From Bacillota bacterium (lineage in GTDB: Bacteria > Bacillota > SHA-98 > UBA4971): a DNA stretch of 32,140 nucleotides. The notes under the pieces were generated by a model that was not told where the DNA came from, did not search any database, and worked only from the letters and a program-made list of their open reading frames with translations. The position numbers and the translations under genes are program-made. The stretch lies in assembly GCA_012518595.1 (NCBI GenBank), contig JAAYRV010000046.1:1-32140 (forward strand). The letters run 5' to 3'. This document shows positions 16,666 through 24,211 of the stretch, in pieces (positions within the stretch are counted from its first letter, which is position 1; each line of letters opens with the position of its first letter).

Positions 16666-18624
16666 CTATCGGTAAAAAGATATCTTCATCCATGAGGGCA
16701 AAGATGTAGGTAGCCGCAGGCCGGCTAAGCCAAGATCGAAGTATGTACAGCACACAATCAGAATAGCCAAGGTTACCAGTAAAATTGCTGCATCAGCGCT
16801 AATACCTGCCAAAGCAATCTTACCGATAGCACCGTCCCTGGAATGATCCAGCCTGTGGCAGGCTGATAGTAGGCGCGATCTGATTGTCCTGCCAATTTCG
16901 GAAATACTCGCGATTGCCAAGTGATAGGACTCTTCTCCTGTCCGGATGACAGCAGCCAGGCTATGGCAGACAATTGCTCCTAAACCCTCCAAAGTCAAGA
17001 AGCCAGGAGGCGTCCAGTGAAATGCTCCGGTGGCAAGTCCGGCATAGCATACTAATATGCCAAGACCCAAAGTGATTATCATACCTGCGACATCACCGGT
17101 ATTCCAGAAGGAAAGATCTGCTATGCCGGCAAAAGCAGTCTCCATGCCCAAGCCTTGAGCTGCCGGTACTGCTAAGGCTTTGGGGAAAAGCTCCGGCCGG
17201 AGCCCAATGCCTACCATTACCACGGCAAGTACAGCCATAGATATGTGGAATTTCTGAGATGTTTCGCCTGAGATCTCAATCTCCGTGGGTTTGCCCAAGA
17301 AAATAAGATAGAAGAGCTTGGCAAAGGAAGCTGCTGTGCCTACCCCTACCAATAAGAATAACCTTTCTGCCCAAACCATCAAAGGCGCACCTGTTTGAGC
17401 AGCTCCACTCACTGCATGGTGGAGCAGAGTCTTGCTGGCATACCCATTGAGCCCAGGTGCGCCGGCAATACCTAAGACCGCCAAAAACATTAGGATTGCA
17501 GTAACCGGGAACCTGCGCCACAGCCCGCCCAGATTATACAAATCAGTCTCGCCGGTGCGAATGTAGATGACACCGACACCCAAGAATAAGGCTGCTTTGA
17601 ACAAAGCATGGTTGACAATATGGTAAATGCTTCCCAGAAGACCCAGACTGCCTGCTTTCCCCAAGGAAAGGCCGATACCCAACCCTAGGATGATATAACC
17701 CATCTGGCTTACACTGTGATAAGCCAAAAGCCGCTTGGCATCACTTTGCAATAGAGCGGCAAGTACCCCTACCAGCATTGTGCAGGTGCCCAGGGCAGTC
17801 AGGACAGGTCCTAACCATGGTGCCGCAGATGCGAACTCTAAACCCCAACCTGCGATCTCACCTGTGCGAATCAGACCATAGGCGCCTACCTTGATTAAGA
17901 GCCCGGACAGAAGGGTACTGGCGGGGGTTGGCGCTACTGAGTGTGCATGAGGCAGCCAAAGATGTAAAGGCGCCATACCTGCCTTGATTCCGAATCCGGC
18001 TACGATCACTGCCACGCCCCATGAAAAGGCCTGGGGCTTGAGGGGGGTTACCGGGCCAACGCCGATGGCAGGCAAACCAGAGGTAGCTATTCCAATCAGC
18101 ACAATCCCCAGGGCTAGGAGAAGTCCTCCGGCAATGCTAAAGAACAGATAGAAATACCCGGCCCGAATCGCGTGTTCATCTCGCCGATGGACGACCCAAA
18201 AAAACGAAGTTATGGTCATTAACTCAAAGAAAAGGAGCAAAGTAAAAAGGTCCCCGGCCAGAAACACTCCTAAGACCGCAGACAGCGTCAAAAGCGTGGA
18301 GATGTCAAAGCTTCGGGCTCTGCCTTCTTGTTTCATATACTCGGGAGAATATATGGAAACTACCCACCAAAGAAATGCAGCCAAAAGCACAAATATGGCA
18401 GATAGGGCATCAGCGCGAAAAGTTGGGACATATGGACCGGAAACAGGCAATCTATAGGTTAACGGGTTGCCCCCAAGCACGTCTCTTAACACCCGCTGCC
18501 CTAAAAAAAGAGTAAGAGAGCTAACGACAAAGGGAATATTGATACTCTTACCCCTTGTGCGCCTTGTCCCAACCAAGGCGAAAGCCCCTAAGAGAGGGAT
18601 AATCGGAAGGAGTACGAGCAGCAT
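16666..18624 (-). CDS. NuoL/HyfB-like proton-translocating antiporter subunit
   Basis: This large polytopic membrane protein (652 residues) belongs to the NuoL/M/N-MrpA/D family, which forms cation and proton channels in Mrp antiporters, complex I and membrane hydrogenases. The channel Glu is seen in LLLFFELMTITSFF and the conserved Lys in GFGIKAGMAPLHLWLP, followed by HSVAPTPASTLLSGLLIKVG. Its length and a C-terminal hydrophobic segment after a long loop resemble HyfB or NuoL more than MrpD. It is the last gene of the Mrp-type operon, starting 20 bases after the previous one with GGAGG before the ATG. It may supply the channel domain of the split MrpA. Confidence 0.88.
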   Translation of the reverse strand: MLLVLLPIIPLLGAFALVGTRRTRGKSINIPFVVSSLTLFLGQRVLRDVLGGNPLTYRLPVSGPYVPTFRADALSAIFVLLAAFLWWVVSIYSPEYMKQEGRARSFDISTLLTLSAVLGVFLAGDLFTLLLFFELMTITSFFWVVHRRDEHAIRAGYFYLFFSIAGGLLLALGIVLIGIATSGLPAIGVGPVTPLKPQAFSWGVAVIVAGFGIKAGMAPLHLWLPHAHSVAPTPASTLLSGLLIKVGAYGLIRTGEIAGWGLEFASAAPWLGPVLTALGTCTMLVGVLAALLQSDAKRLLAYHSVSQMGYIILGLGIGLSLGKAGSLGLLGSIYHIVNHALFKAALFLGVGVIYIRTGETDLYNLGGLWRRFPVTAILMFLAVLGIAGAPGLNGYASKTLLHHAVSGAAQTGAPLMVWAERLFLLVGVGTAASFAKLFYLIFLGKPTEIEISGETSQKFHISMAVLAVVMVGIGLRPELFPKALAVPAAQGLGMETAFAGIADLSFWNTGDVAGMIITLGLGILVCYAGLATGAFHWTPPGFLTLEGLGAIVCHSLAAVIRTGEESYHLAIASISEIGRTIRSRLLSACHRLDHSRDGAIGKIALAGISADAAILLVTLAILIVCCTYFDLGLAGLRLPTSLPSWMKISFYR

Positions 18625-18643
18625 ATGACTTAACCTCCTTACT

Positions 18644-20089
18644 TCAGAAAAACCAGTTTACAACAGCGTCAACTCCGGGCCAAACCAGTCCCGGCCAAAG
18701 CCCTATCAAGAGCGCAATCCCTGCCAAGAGTAGCGTGGGGGCTAACATAAGACCCATCGCGCTTCCCTTTTCAAGGACAGGCTGCTCTCCTTTTTCGGCA
18801 AATGCAGCTACCACAGTGGGGATGAAGCAAAAAGCATTGATTAGGCCGCTGGCGATCAAGACTAAGGCCAACTGCCATTTCCCCATAGCTACACTGCCTC
18901 TCATCAAGTAATACTTACTCCAAAAGGTATTAAGAGGCAGCATTCCTATCATCCCGAGACTGGCTATACCAAATGCTGCCATAGTCCGGGGCAACTGCCA
19001 GCCTACCCCGCTCATCTCGCTGACTCTTACCTTGCCGGTTCCTTTGGCAATGATCCCTGCGCCAAAGAAAAGCGTGACTTTAAGAGTGGAGTAACTAATC
19101 ATATGGCAAATAGCTCCCGCTAATCCCCAAGGATGTAGCGTAAAAGCGCCCAGAAGAATATATGAGAGCTGGCTGACGGTATGATAAGCCAGCCGCCGCT
19201 TTAGGACATCCTGCTGAGTGGCAATTATGACCCCTACCAAAATGGTGAACGCAGCGACCCAGGGGAGGATGTGACTGAGATGTAGTTGTCCTGCCAGCTC
19301 ATGTCCGAACACGGAATATACTACCCTGACAATCCCATAGACACCGGAATAAACCACTGCTACAGCATGTAAGAGAGCGCTTACGGGAGTGGGGGCGCAC
19401 ATGGCTGCCGGCAACCAGCGATGCAGAGGCATTATGGCTGCTTTTACTCCGAACCCGGCCACAAATAAAGCCAGCACCCAGCCTAATCCCGGCCTGAGGC
19501 CACAGTCGGCCAACAGAGGCCCGCCTGTAAAATCCAGGTTGCCTGTCCAGCTGTAAACGATGATTATTGCTATCAAGATAGCCCCTGCGCCGGACAAGCT
19601 GTAGATAATGTATTTGGAGCCGGCTTTCATGGCTTCGCTGTTTCGTTCATGGATGACCAGGGGATATGTGGCAAAGGTGAGCAGCTCATAGAATAAATAC
19701 AGAGCCAATAGGTTTCCGGAAAAAGCCACCCCCAGCGTCACACTGAAAGCCAAAAGGAAATAGGTATAATAAGTTCGCTGTTTTTGCTCTTCTGCCATAT
19801 ATCCAAAAGAATAGACCCCTGCAAAGAGCCACAAGGTCGAAACAATCAGCCCAAAGACCGCTCCTAAGGGATCCGGATGCAGGCTCCAAGCCAATCCTGC
19901 GATTTCACCGGATATCCTTATGGTCCGGCCGGCAAATACCGCCCCGGCCACTCGCCAACTGAAAAGTGTGCCGGCTGCAGAAAATATTAATGCGACTATA
20001 TTGCGCAGGCGGTCACCTGCCCGGGGCATCAAAGCTATGAGTATTCCACCTGCTGCCCCGCTTGCGAGAGCCAGAACTAAATCAGTCAT
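18644..20089 (-). CDS. MrpD/MrpA-N-like antiporter subunit (second of three)
   Basis: This is a 481-residue polytopic protein of the same antiporter family. The Glu lies in LYLFYELLTFATYPLV and the channel Lys in GFGVKAAIMPLHRWLPAAM. The following helix reads APTPVSALLHAVAVVYSGVYG, close to MrpA and NuoL, but relatives often have Lys where this protein has Tyr (VVYSG). About fourteen hydrophobic segments fill the chain with very short loops. GGAGG precedes the ATG at 9 bases. It lies 32 bases downstream of the mrpD gene and 19 bases before the NuoL/HyfB-like gene. Whether it acts as MrpA-N or as a duplicated MrpD cannot be decided by eye. Confidence 0.88.
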   Translation of the reverse strand: MTDLVLALASGAAGGILIALMPRAGDRLRNIVALIFSAAGTLFSWRVAGAVFAGRTIRISGEIAGLAWSLHPDPLGAVFGLIVSTLWLFAGVYSFGYMAEEQKQRTYYTYFLLAFSVTLGVAFSGNLLALYLFYELLTFATYPLVIHERNSEAMKAGSKYIIYSLSGAGAILIAIIIVYSWTGNLDFTGGPLLADCGLRPGLGWVLALFVAGFGVKAAIMPLHRWLPAAMCAPTPVSALLHAVAVVYSGVYGIVRVVYSVFGHELAGQLHLSHILPWVAAFTILVGVIIATQQDVLKRRLAYHTVSQLSYILLGAFTLHPWGLAGAICHMISYSTLKVTLFFGAGIIAKGTGKVRVSEMSGVGWQLPRTMAAFGIASLGMIGMLPLNTFWSKYYLMRGSVAMGKWQLALVLIASGLINAFCFIPTVVAAFAEKGEQPVLEKGSAMGLMLAPTLLLAGIALLIGLWPGLVWPGVDAVVNWFF

Positions 20090-20121
20090 GCGCCAAATCC
20101 TCCTCGCACACCCTACTTCAT

Positions 20122-21618
20122 TTACTTCATTACCAAGAGATCAATCGCCGCTCTTTTAGCCAGTTCCAGAAAAGGCCCTGGTACCACACCTAGGATTATC
20201 ACCCAGGCGGCTAACATAATCAGCGCAATCATCTGCGGCAAACCAGGATCCCTGCAATCTGCCACAGGTGTAGGCTCAAAATAGGCAACTCGAATAATTG
20301 GAAAAAGGTAAGCTGCACAAAGTACGCTTCCTACGATGATCACTGCTTGAGCAAGGCGGTTCCCTGCTTCCAGGCTTCCGAGTAAAAGATGCCATTTGCC
20401 AACGAAACCGGAAAAGAGCGGTATACCAACGAGACTTACGCTACAGATGGTGAAAACCGCCATGGTTATAGGCATCTTTCTGCCGACACCGGCCATTTCA
20501 CTGATTCGGTTTTTGCCCGTAGTCGCGATTATCGCTCCTGCTGCCAGAAATAAGCCGGACTTGATCACGGCATGGCTGGCCATGTGAAACAGCATGCCGG
20601 TAAGGCTCTGGGAATTTGCAAGACCTAATCCTAAGAAGATGTACCCTACCTGTGCAACAGTGGAAAACGCTAACCTGCGTTTGAGCTTGTCTTGAGTCAA
20701 TGCAAATACGGATCCGGCAATTATTGCGATCATACCCAAAAGTGTCAGTATCCTGTGTATGCCGAAGTCCTGTATCAAAGCAATACCGAATACGTTGTAT
20801 AAGACCTTTATGAGGCAAATTGCATACCCTTTGACTGCGAGACCGGACAAGATTGCACTTGCAGGTGACGGAGCTGCGGAGTGAGCGTCAGGCAGCCAGA
20901 CGTGCAGAGGAAAAAGGGCGGATTTTACACCAAATCCCACCAAGAGAAAACTGGCTGCTATCCACACCACATGAGGATAGCCCTGCCAAACGCGATTGAG
21001 CTCGTGAGAGGCAAATTCCATATTCAAGTGCCCGGTGATAATGTACAAAAAGCCGATACCGCCGAGGATGAGAGCAGAGCCCAGTGTCGCCAGGATCAGA
21101 TAATTGAAAGCGGCTTCGGATGCCCAAGGATGATTCGAGGAGCTTACAAGACCGCAGCAGCTCAAGGTTGCAACTTCCACCAAGACAAAGACGTTGAAAA
21201 GATCCGAGGTCACAGCCATACCTGCCAATGCGCCGCCAAGCAAGAGATAAAGCGCGTAGAACCGGGTAGTCTGTTGGGGGCCCCCTACTTCATGGGTCAT
21301 GTTGTCAGCGGCAAAGAGGGCTATCGGCAGACTGACGCCGGCCACCATAAGTAGGAAGAAGCAACTTAAGTTGCTCACCTGAATTTCTATGCCCCATGGG
21401 GCCGACCAACCTCCCAAGCTGTAATTAATGGGATTGCCGTTCTGAATGAGGATGAGCGATGCCAAATAGCCCGCCCCCAAGAAACCCAGAGCCGTAGTGG
21501 CTGTCACCAGGCCCTCCACCAACCGGATCCGCCGGGCGAAAGTCGGCAAAACAAAGGCAACAAATAGGGGCATAATGACAACAAACACCGGTAAGTTAGA
21601 TTTGATTGTTGCCGTCAT
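20122..21618 (-). CDS. mrpD: Mrp-type Na+/H+ antiporter subunit D
   Basis: This is a 498-residue membrane protein of the NuoM/N-MrpD family and the core channel subunit of the multisubunit cation/proton antiporter. The conserved Glu lies in FNVFVLVEVATLSCCG. The Lys-containing segment reads GFGVKSALFPLHVWLPDAHS and is followed by AAPSPASAILSGLAVKGYAI. The ATG overlaps the stop of mrpC by four bases (ATGA) and follows GAGGTGG. The direct C-to-D overlap is the standard Mrp order, which supports assigning this copy as MrpD proper. Confidence 0.93.
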   Translation of the reverse strand: MTATIKSNLPVFVVIMPLFVAFVLPTFARRIRLVEGLVTATTALGFLGAGYLASLILIQNGNPINYSLGGWSAPWGIEIQVSNLSCFFLLMVAGVSLPIALFAADNMTHEVGGPQQTTRFYALYLLLGGALAGMAVTSDLFNVFVLVEVATLSCCGLVSSSNHPWASEAAFNYLILATLGSALILGGIGFLYIITGHLNMEFASHELNRVWQGYPHVVWIAASFLLVGFGVKSALFPLHVWLPDAHSAAPSPASAILSGLAVKGYAICLIKVLYNVFGIALIQDFGIHRILTLLGMIAIIAGSVFALTQDKLKRRLAFSTVAQVGYIFLGLGLANSQSLTGMLFHMASHAVIKSGLFLAAGAIIATTGKNRISEMAGVGRKMPITMAVFTICSVSLVGIPLFSGFVGKWHLLLGSLEAGNRLAQAVIIVGSVLCAAYLFPIIRVAYFEPTPVADCRDPGLPQMIALIMLAAWVIILGVVPGPFLELAKRAAIDLLVMK

Positions 21619-21998
21619 CTGCTTGCCACCTCTTTTTTCAGCTCTGCTATGCGACGGGCATCAGTTGTGCCGTAAAATTGATATAGCTTAATAATAAGTG
21701 CCAGAGCGAATGCGGTCACACTGACACTGACTACAATACCGGTTAACATTAAAGCTGATGGCAGTGGGTTGATATACAAGGCTTTCGGATTGGCTTTATC
21801 GAGTATGGGCACTGCGCCGCCGCGAATGTTGCCTGCTGCGATAAACATCAGGAAAATTGCGCTTTCCATGATGTTAATTCCGATTAACTTCTTGAACAAG
21901 TTCGAGCGGGTCAGCACGGTGAAAGCTCCGATAATGAAAAGAATCATGGCTGCAAAGTAAGGGTAATTGACCATTAGGCTATCCAGTAGTGTTTTCAT
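21615..21998 (-). CDS. mrpC: Mrp-type Na+/H+ antiporter subunit C (NuoK-like)
   Basis: This 127-residue protein has three membrane segments (about 13-32, 40-56 and 78-104) and is homologous to complex I subunit NuoK. Typical features are IGINIMESAIFLMFIAAG, with the conserved Glu in the second helix, and LPSALMLTGIVVSVSVTAFAL. The ATG overlaps the mrpB stop (ATGA) and follows GGAGG. The tail after the third helix is charged, as in other MrpC proteins. Confidence 0.93.
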   Translation of the reverse strand: MKTLLDSLMVNYPYFAAMILFIIGAFTVLTRSNLFKKLIGINIMESAIFLMFIAAGNIRGGAVPILDKANPKALYINPLPSALMLTGIVVSVSVTAFALALIIKLYQFYGTTDARRIAELKKEVASR

Positions 21999-22420
21999 GG
22001 CTCTTCCTCCATCATCGTAAAGAACAAAGTAATCATAGTGCTGGCAACCCTTATGCCGACACCAAGGCCGATGAGTCCGATCAACCCCCCGGAAGACAAT
22101 GCTCCCAGTTCTCCCAAATCAATTCCTGCCATCTTGTTGGCCAGAAAAGGAGCTCCCTTGAAAACGCCAACCATACCCATCATGCCGTACCAGAGTGTGC
22201 CATAGCTTTCTACCAGAGTGGTGACCTTTTCCGGCACTTTGGCTCTGCCCCTTTCCAGGCCATAGATGGTGGTAAAGGCGATAAAGGCCAGTCCCACCAC
22301 GATACCTCCGGCGAAGGAGCCCCCCGGAGAGACATGTCCGTGAAGAATTACATATAATCCGTACATCTGAATGAAAGGCAGAAGCAATGCGGCTACCCGT
22401 TTCAGGATGAAGTCTCTCAC
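21995..22420 (-). CDS. mrpB: Mrp-type Na+/H+ antiporter subunit B
   Basis: This is a 141-residue membrane subunit of the MnhB/MrpB family. After the start come ILKRVAALLLPFIQMYGLYV and HGHVSPGGSFAGGIVVGLAF, the hallmark Gly-rich motif of the family, and two further hydrophobic segments near the C-terminus. The reading frame is open upstream to 22570, but the GTG at 22420 is the sensible start. It has AAGGAGGG before it, overlaps the stop of the preceding gene by four bases, and places family sequence right at the N-terminus. It corresponds to MbhF in archaeal hydrogenase clusters. Confidence 0.92.
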   Translation of the reverse strand: MRDFILKRVAALLLPFIQMYGLYVILHGHVSPGGSFAGGIVVGLAFIAFTTIYGLERGRAKVPEKVTTLVESYGTLWYGMMGMVGVFKGAPFLANKMAGIDLGELGALSSGGLIGLIGLGVGIRVASTMITLFFTMMEEEP

Positions 22421-22713
22421 TTCCCGCCACCCTCCTTTTCCGTGGTTTTCAGGGTGATGATCACTGCGAGTACGGCTGTAAACAGCACGATAGTCTCGAA
22501 CATGGTATCGTAAGCCCGGTAGTCGAGAACAATTGCAGTAATCATGTTGAGGACTCCCGTCTCTTCCCATGCGTTTTCAATATAGCCCTCGGATACTTGG
22601 TTCTGGACGGGATTCCCGGACATGCCGTAAGGAGGCAACTCGGCTACAGCGACAAGGACTACATAGGCAGCCAGCAAAAGAATGAAGAGTATTGGCAGAG
22701 TTCGCAATTTCAC
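22417..22713 (-). CDS. MbhE-like subunit (separate MrpA C-terminal piece)
   Basis: This 98-residue protein has an N-terminal membrane helix (about 5-24), an extracytoplasmic loop, and a second helix (about 72-88). The segment NMITAIVLDYRAYDTMFETI resembles the conserved NVVTAILVDYRGFDT pattern of MbhE and of the extreme C-terminus of MrpA. In classical Mrp operons this sequence is fused to MrpA; here it is a free-standing gene. The GTG start follows GGAGG and lies two bases after the preceding stop. Confidence 0.82.
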   Translation of the reverse strand: MKLRTLPILFILLLAAYVVLVAVAELPPYGMSGNPVQNQVSEGYIENAWEETGVLNMITAIVLDYRAYDTMFETIVLFTAVLAVIITLKTTEKEGGGK

Positions 22714-22715
22714 CG

Positions 22716-22967
22716 TTAGTCCTCCTTTCGGGCGGTGCGAGAAATGACTACCATCATTAGAACAGTCATGGCGATTCCTGCGGCTGCTTCAGTAATGGCA
22801 ATATCAGGGGTGTTCATTTGCAGCCAGACTAAAGCCATAATCAGGGTATAGGCGCCGTAAACAATGACAGCATGCAATAAATCTTTAATGAAGTACATAG
22901 CCAAAGATGCCACCACCAGGATAAGGAGCATTACCATGGTTCCGTAATCAACAGCCGTAAAGCCCAT
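22716..22967 (-). CDS. DUF4040/MbhD-like subunit (separate MrpA C-terminal piece)
   Basis: This 83-residue protein has three hydrophobic helices. The segment MNTPDIAITEAAAGIAMTVL matches the APDVALTEAAVG pattern of the DUF4040/MbhD domain, which is NuoJ-like and forms part of MrpA in classical antiporters. The ATG is preceded by AAGGAGTGA. It stands between mrpG and the MbhE-like gene, exactly the E-F-G-D-E-B-C-D order of the archaeal MbhA-H antiporter module. Confidence 0.85.
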   Translation of the reverse strand: MGFTAVDYGTMVMLLILVVASLAMYFIKDLLHAVIVYGAYTLIMALVWLQMNTPDIAITEAAAGIAMTVLMMVVISRTARKED

Positions 22968-22977
22968 ATGCCTATCT

Positions 22978-23298
22978 TCACTCCTTGATCACTTTCGTGC
23001 CTTCCACAGGATACACTCCATGAATCAGTCCGGCTTTAGCTACCAGATGAGTCATGGTTGGATTAATTGTCCAAAACAAAACGAGGACAATTACTAGTTT
23101 AATACGTAGCGCCCAAGTAGGACTGAGCAAGAAAAGGCCTAACCCTGCCAACCCCACGCCCAATGTGTCCCCCATACCTACCCCATGCAGGCGAGTATAT
23201 GGATCCGGCAAGCGAAATAATCCTAAGGTACCGAGCGCAAACGCCAAAAAAGATCCGGCAAAACAGAGGTTTGCTAAGAATCTAATCAATCTAATCAC
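22978..23298 (-). CDS. mrpG: Mrp-type Na+/H+ antiporter subunit G
   Basis: This small membrane subunit has 106 residues and three helices. The first-helix region and loop LGLFRLPDPYTRLHGVG followed by DTLGVGLAGLG are the MrpG signature (FPDxYTRLHA in relatives). The GTG at 23298 is chosen because AGGAGG precedes it and family proteins begin this close to the first helix. A GTG at 23334 would add a basic 12-residue leader and a long overlap with mrpF. With the chosen start the overlap is 8 bases. Confidence 0.9.
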   Translation of the reverse strand: MIRLIRFLANLCFAGSFLAFALGTLGLFRLPDPYTRLHGVGMGDTLGVGLAGLGLFLLSPTWALRIKLVIVLVLFWTINPTMTHLVAKAGLIHGVYPVEGTKVIKE

Positions 23299-23602
23299 AA
23301 GACGCAGCCTCCTCTTCTTCGCCTTCAAATCCACCTAAACCCGGGAGCTTGAGCTGCCAATCACCTGGAGTCATCACTCGTAGTATCCAAAGCCCTCCCA
23401 CAAATCCACACAATACAAAGACAAAAGCCACATCGATAAATCCATAATCGCCTCTCATGAATGCCAGCAGTAAAATGATTACACTGACCTTACTGCTGAT
23501 AGCATTAATAGAAAGCAGCCGATCAATGACTGTCGGACCGATGATCGCCCGTAAGAGCACGAAAAGAATCAGTATCATGAGACCTACCAGTAGCCATAGC
23601 AT
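23291..23602 (-). CDS. mrpF: Mrp-type Na+/H+ antiporter subunit F
   Basis: This 103-residue protein has three helices and the family motif RAIIGPTVIDRLLSINAIS (about 18-36). The acidic tail after LWILRVM is longer than usual. The ATG follows GGAGGAGG, which lies inside the upstream mrpE gene. The subunit is required for antiport in studied Mrp complexes. Confidence 0.92.
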   Translation of the reverse strand: MLWLLVGLMILILFVLLRAIIGPTVIDRLLSINAISSKVSVIILLLAFMRGDYGFIDVAFVFVLCGFVGGLWILRVMTPGDWQLKLPGLGGFEGEEEEAASCD

Positions 23603-24101
23603 GCTCTGTCCTCCTCCGTTTCCAAGATTCCAAGTGGCTTATTTCACGGATGATTTGCCAATTAAATAATTCGGCTGCTGCCTCACCTGTCAGCACATGG
23701 ACGATGAACTGACCGGTTTTGGGATCGATGTCCACAGTGACAGTACCCGGCGTGATGGTTATGCAGTTAGCCAAAAGCACCCTCCCCCAGTTGCTTTCAA
23801 TGGGAGGCCGCATGACTGCGAATACCGGCCCCACCGGAGGACTCGACAGCAAGATTGTCTTGGCAACAGCGATATTCGATTGAATTATGAAACGAACGAG
23901 AGTCAAGAGGCAGTGACCTAAGAGAAGCAGTTCTCCTGCAGAAAGCAAGCGGGGCAGCCTCGGGCCAAGATCCTGCCAGAACCAAACAGTCAAGATTGCC
24001 AAGACAGCTCCGACCAGAAGATGCTGCATGTCCACTTCTGCGGAGACCGCCAACCAAAATGCCACTAACAAAGCGCATAAGAGAAGAGATCTCTTGCGCA
24101 C
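23523..24101 (-). CDS. mrpE: Mrp-type Na+/H+ antiporter subunit E
   Basis: This membrane-anchored subunit has 192 residues, longer than the usual 160 or so. It has two hydrophobic stretches (about 5-40) followed by the cytoplasmic domain with ITITPGTVTVDIDPKTGQFI and VHVLTGEAA, the MrpE signature (TPGTLTVDVD in relatives). The last 20-25 residues have no family character and overlap mrpF by 80 bases. The GTG start follows AGGAGGG. It is the first Mrp gene after SulP, 110 bases downstream of it; no clear terminator or promoter is seen in that gap. Confidence 0.92.
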   Translation of the reverse strand: MRKRSLLLCALLVAFWLAVSAEVDMQHLLVGAVLAILTVWFWQDLGPRLPRLLSAGELLLLGHCLLTLVRFIIQSNIAVAKTILLSSPPVGPVFAVMRPPIESNWGRVLLANCITITPGTVTVDIDPKTGQFIVHVLTGEAAAELFNWQIIREISHLESWKRRRTEHAMATGRSHDTDSFRALTGDHRSDSH

Positions 24102-24211
24102 AATTATCCCTCCTGTCCACTATCAAAAGGATCTGTTTCCCACAGGGTTTTGCTCAATTGCGATAACAACACTACCCACAAGAACTAATCACGGTAAACA
24201 CACAAATGCGA

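Noticed and set aside
20881-21354. 157-residue plus-strand frame opposite mrpD
   Set aside because: It is antisense to conserved antiporter sequence and shows no recognisable family.
22421-22570. N-terminal extension of mrpB from 22570
   Set aside because: It overlaps the MbhE-like gene in another frame, and family sequence begins exactly at GTG 22420.
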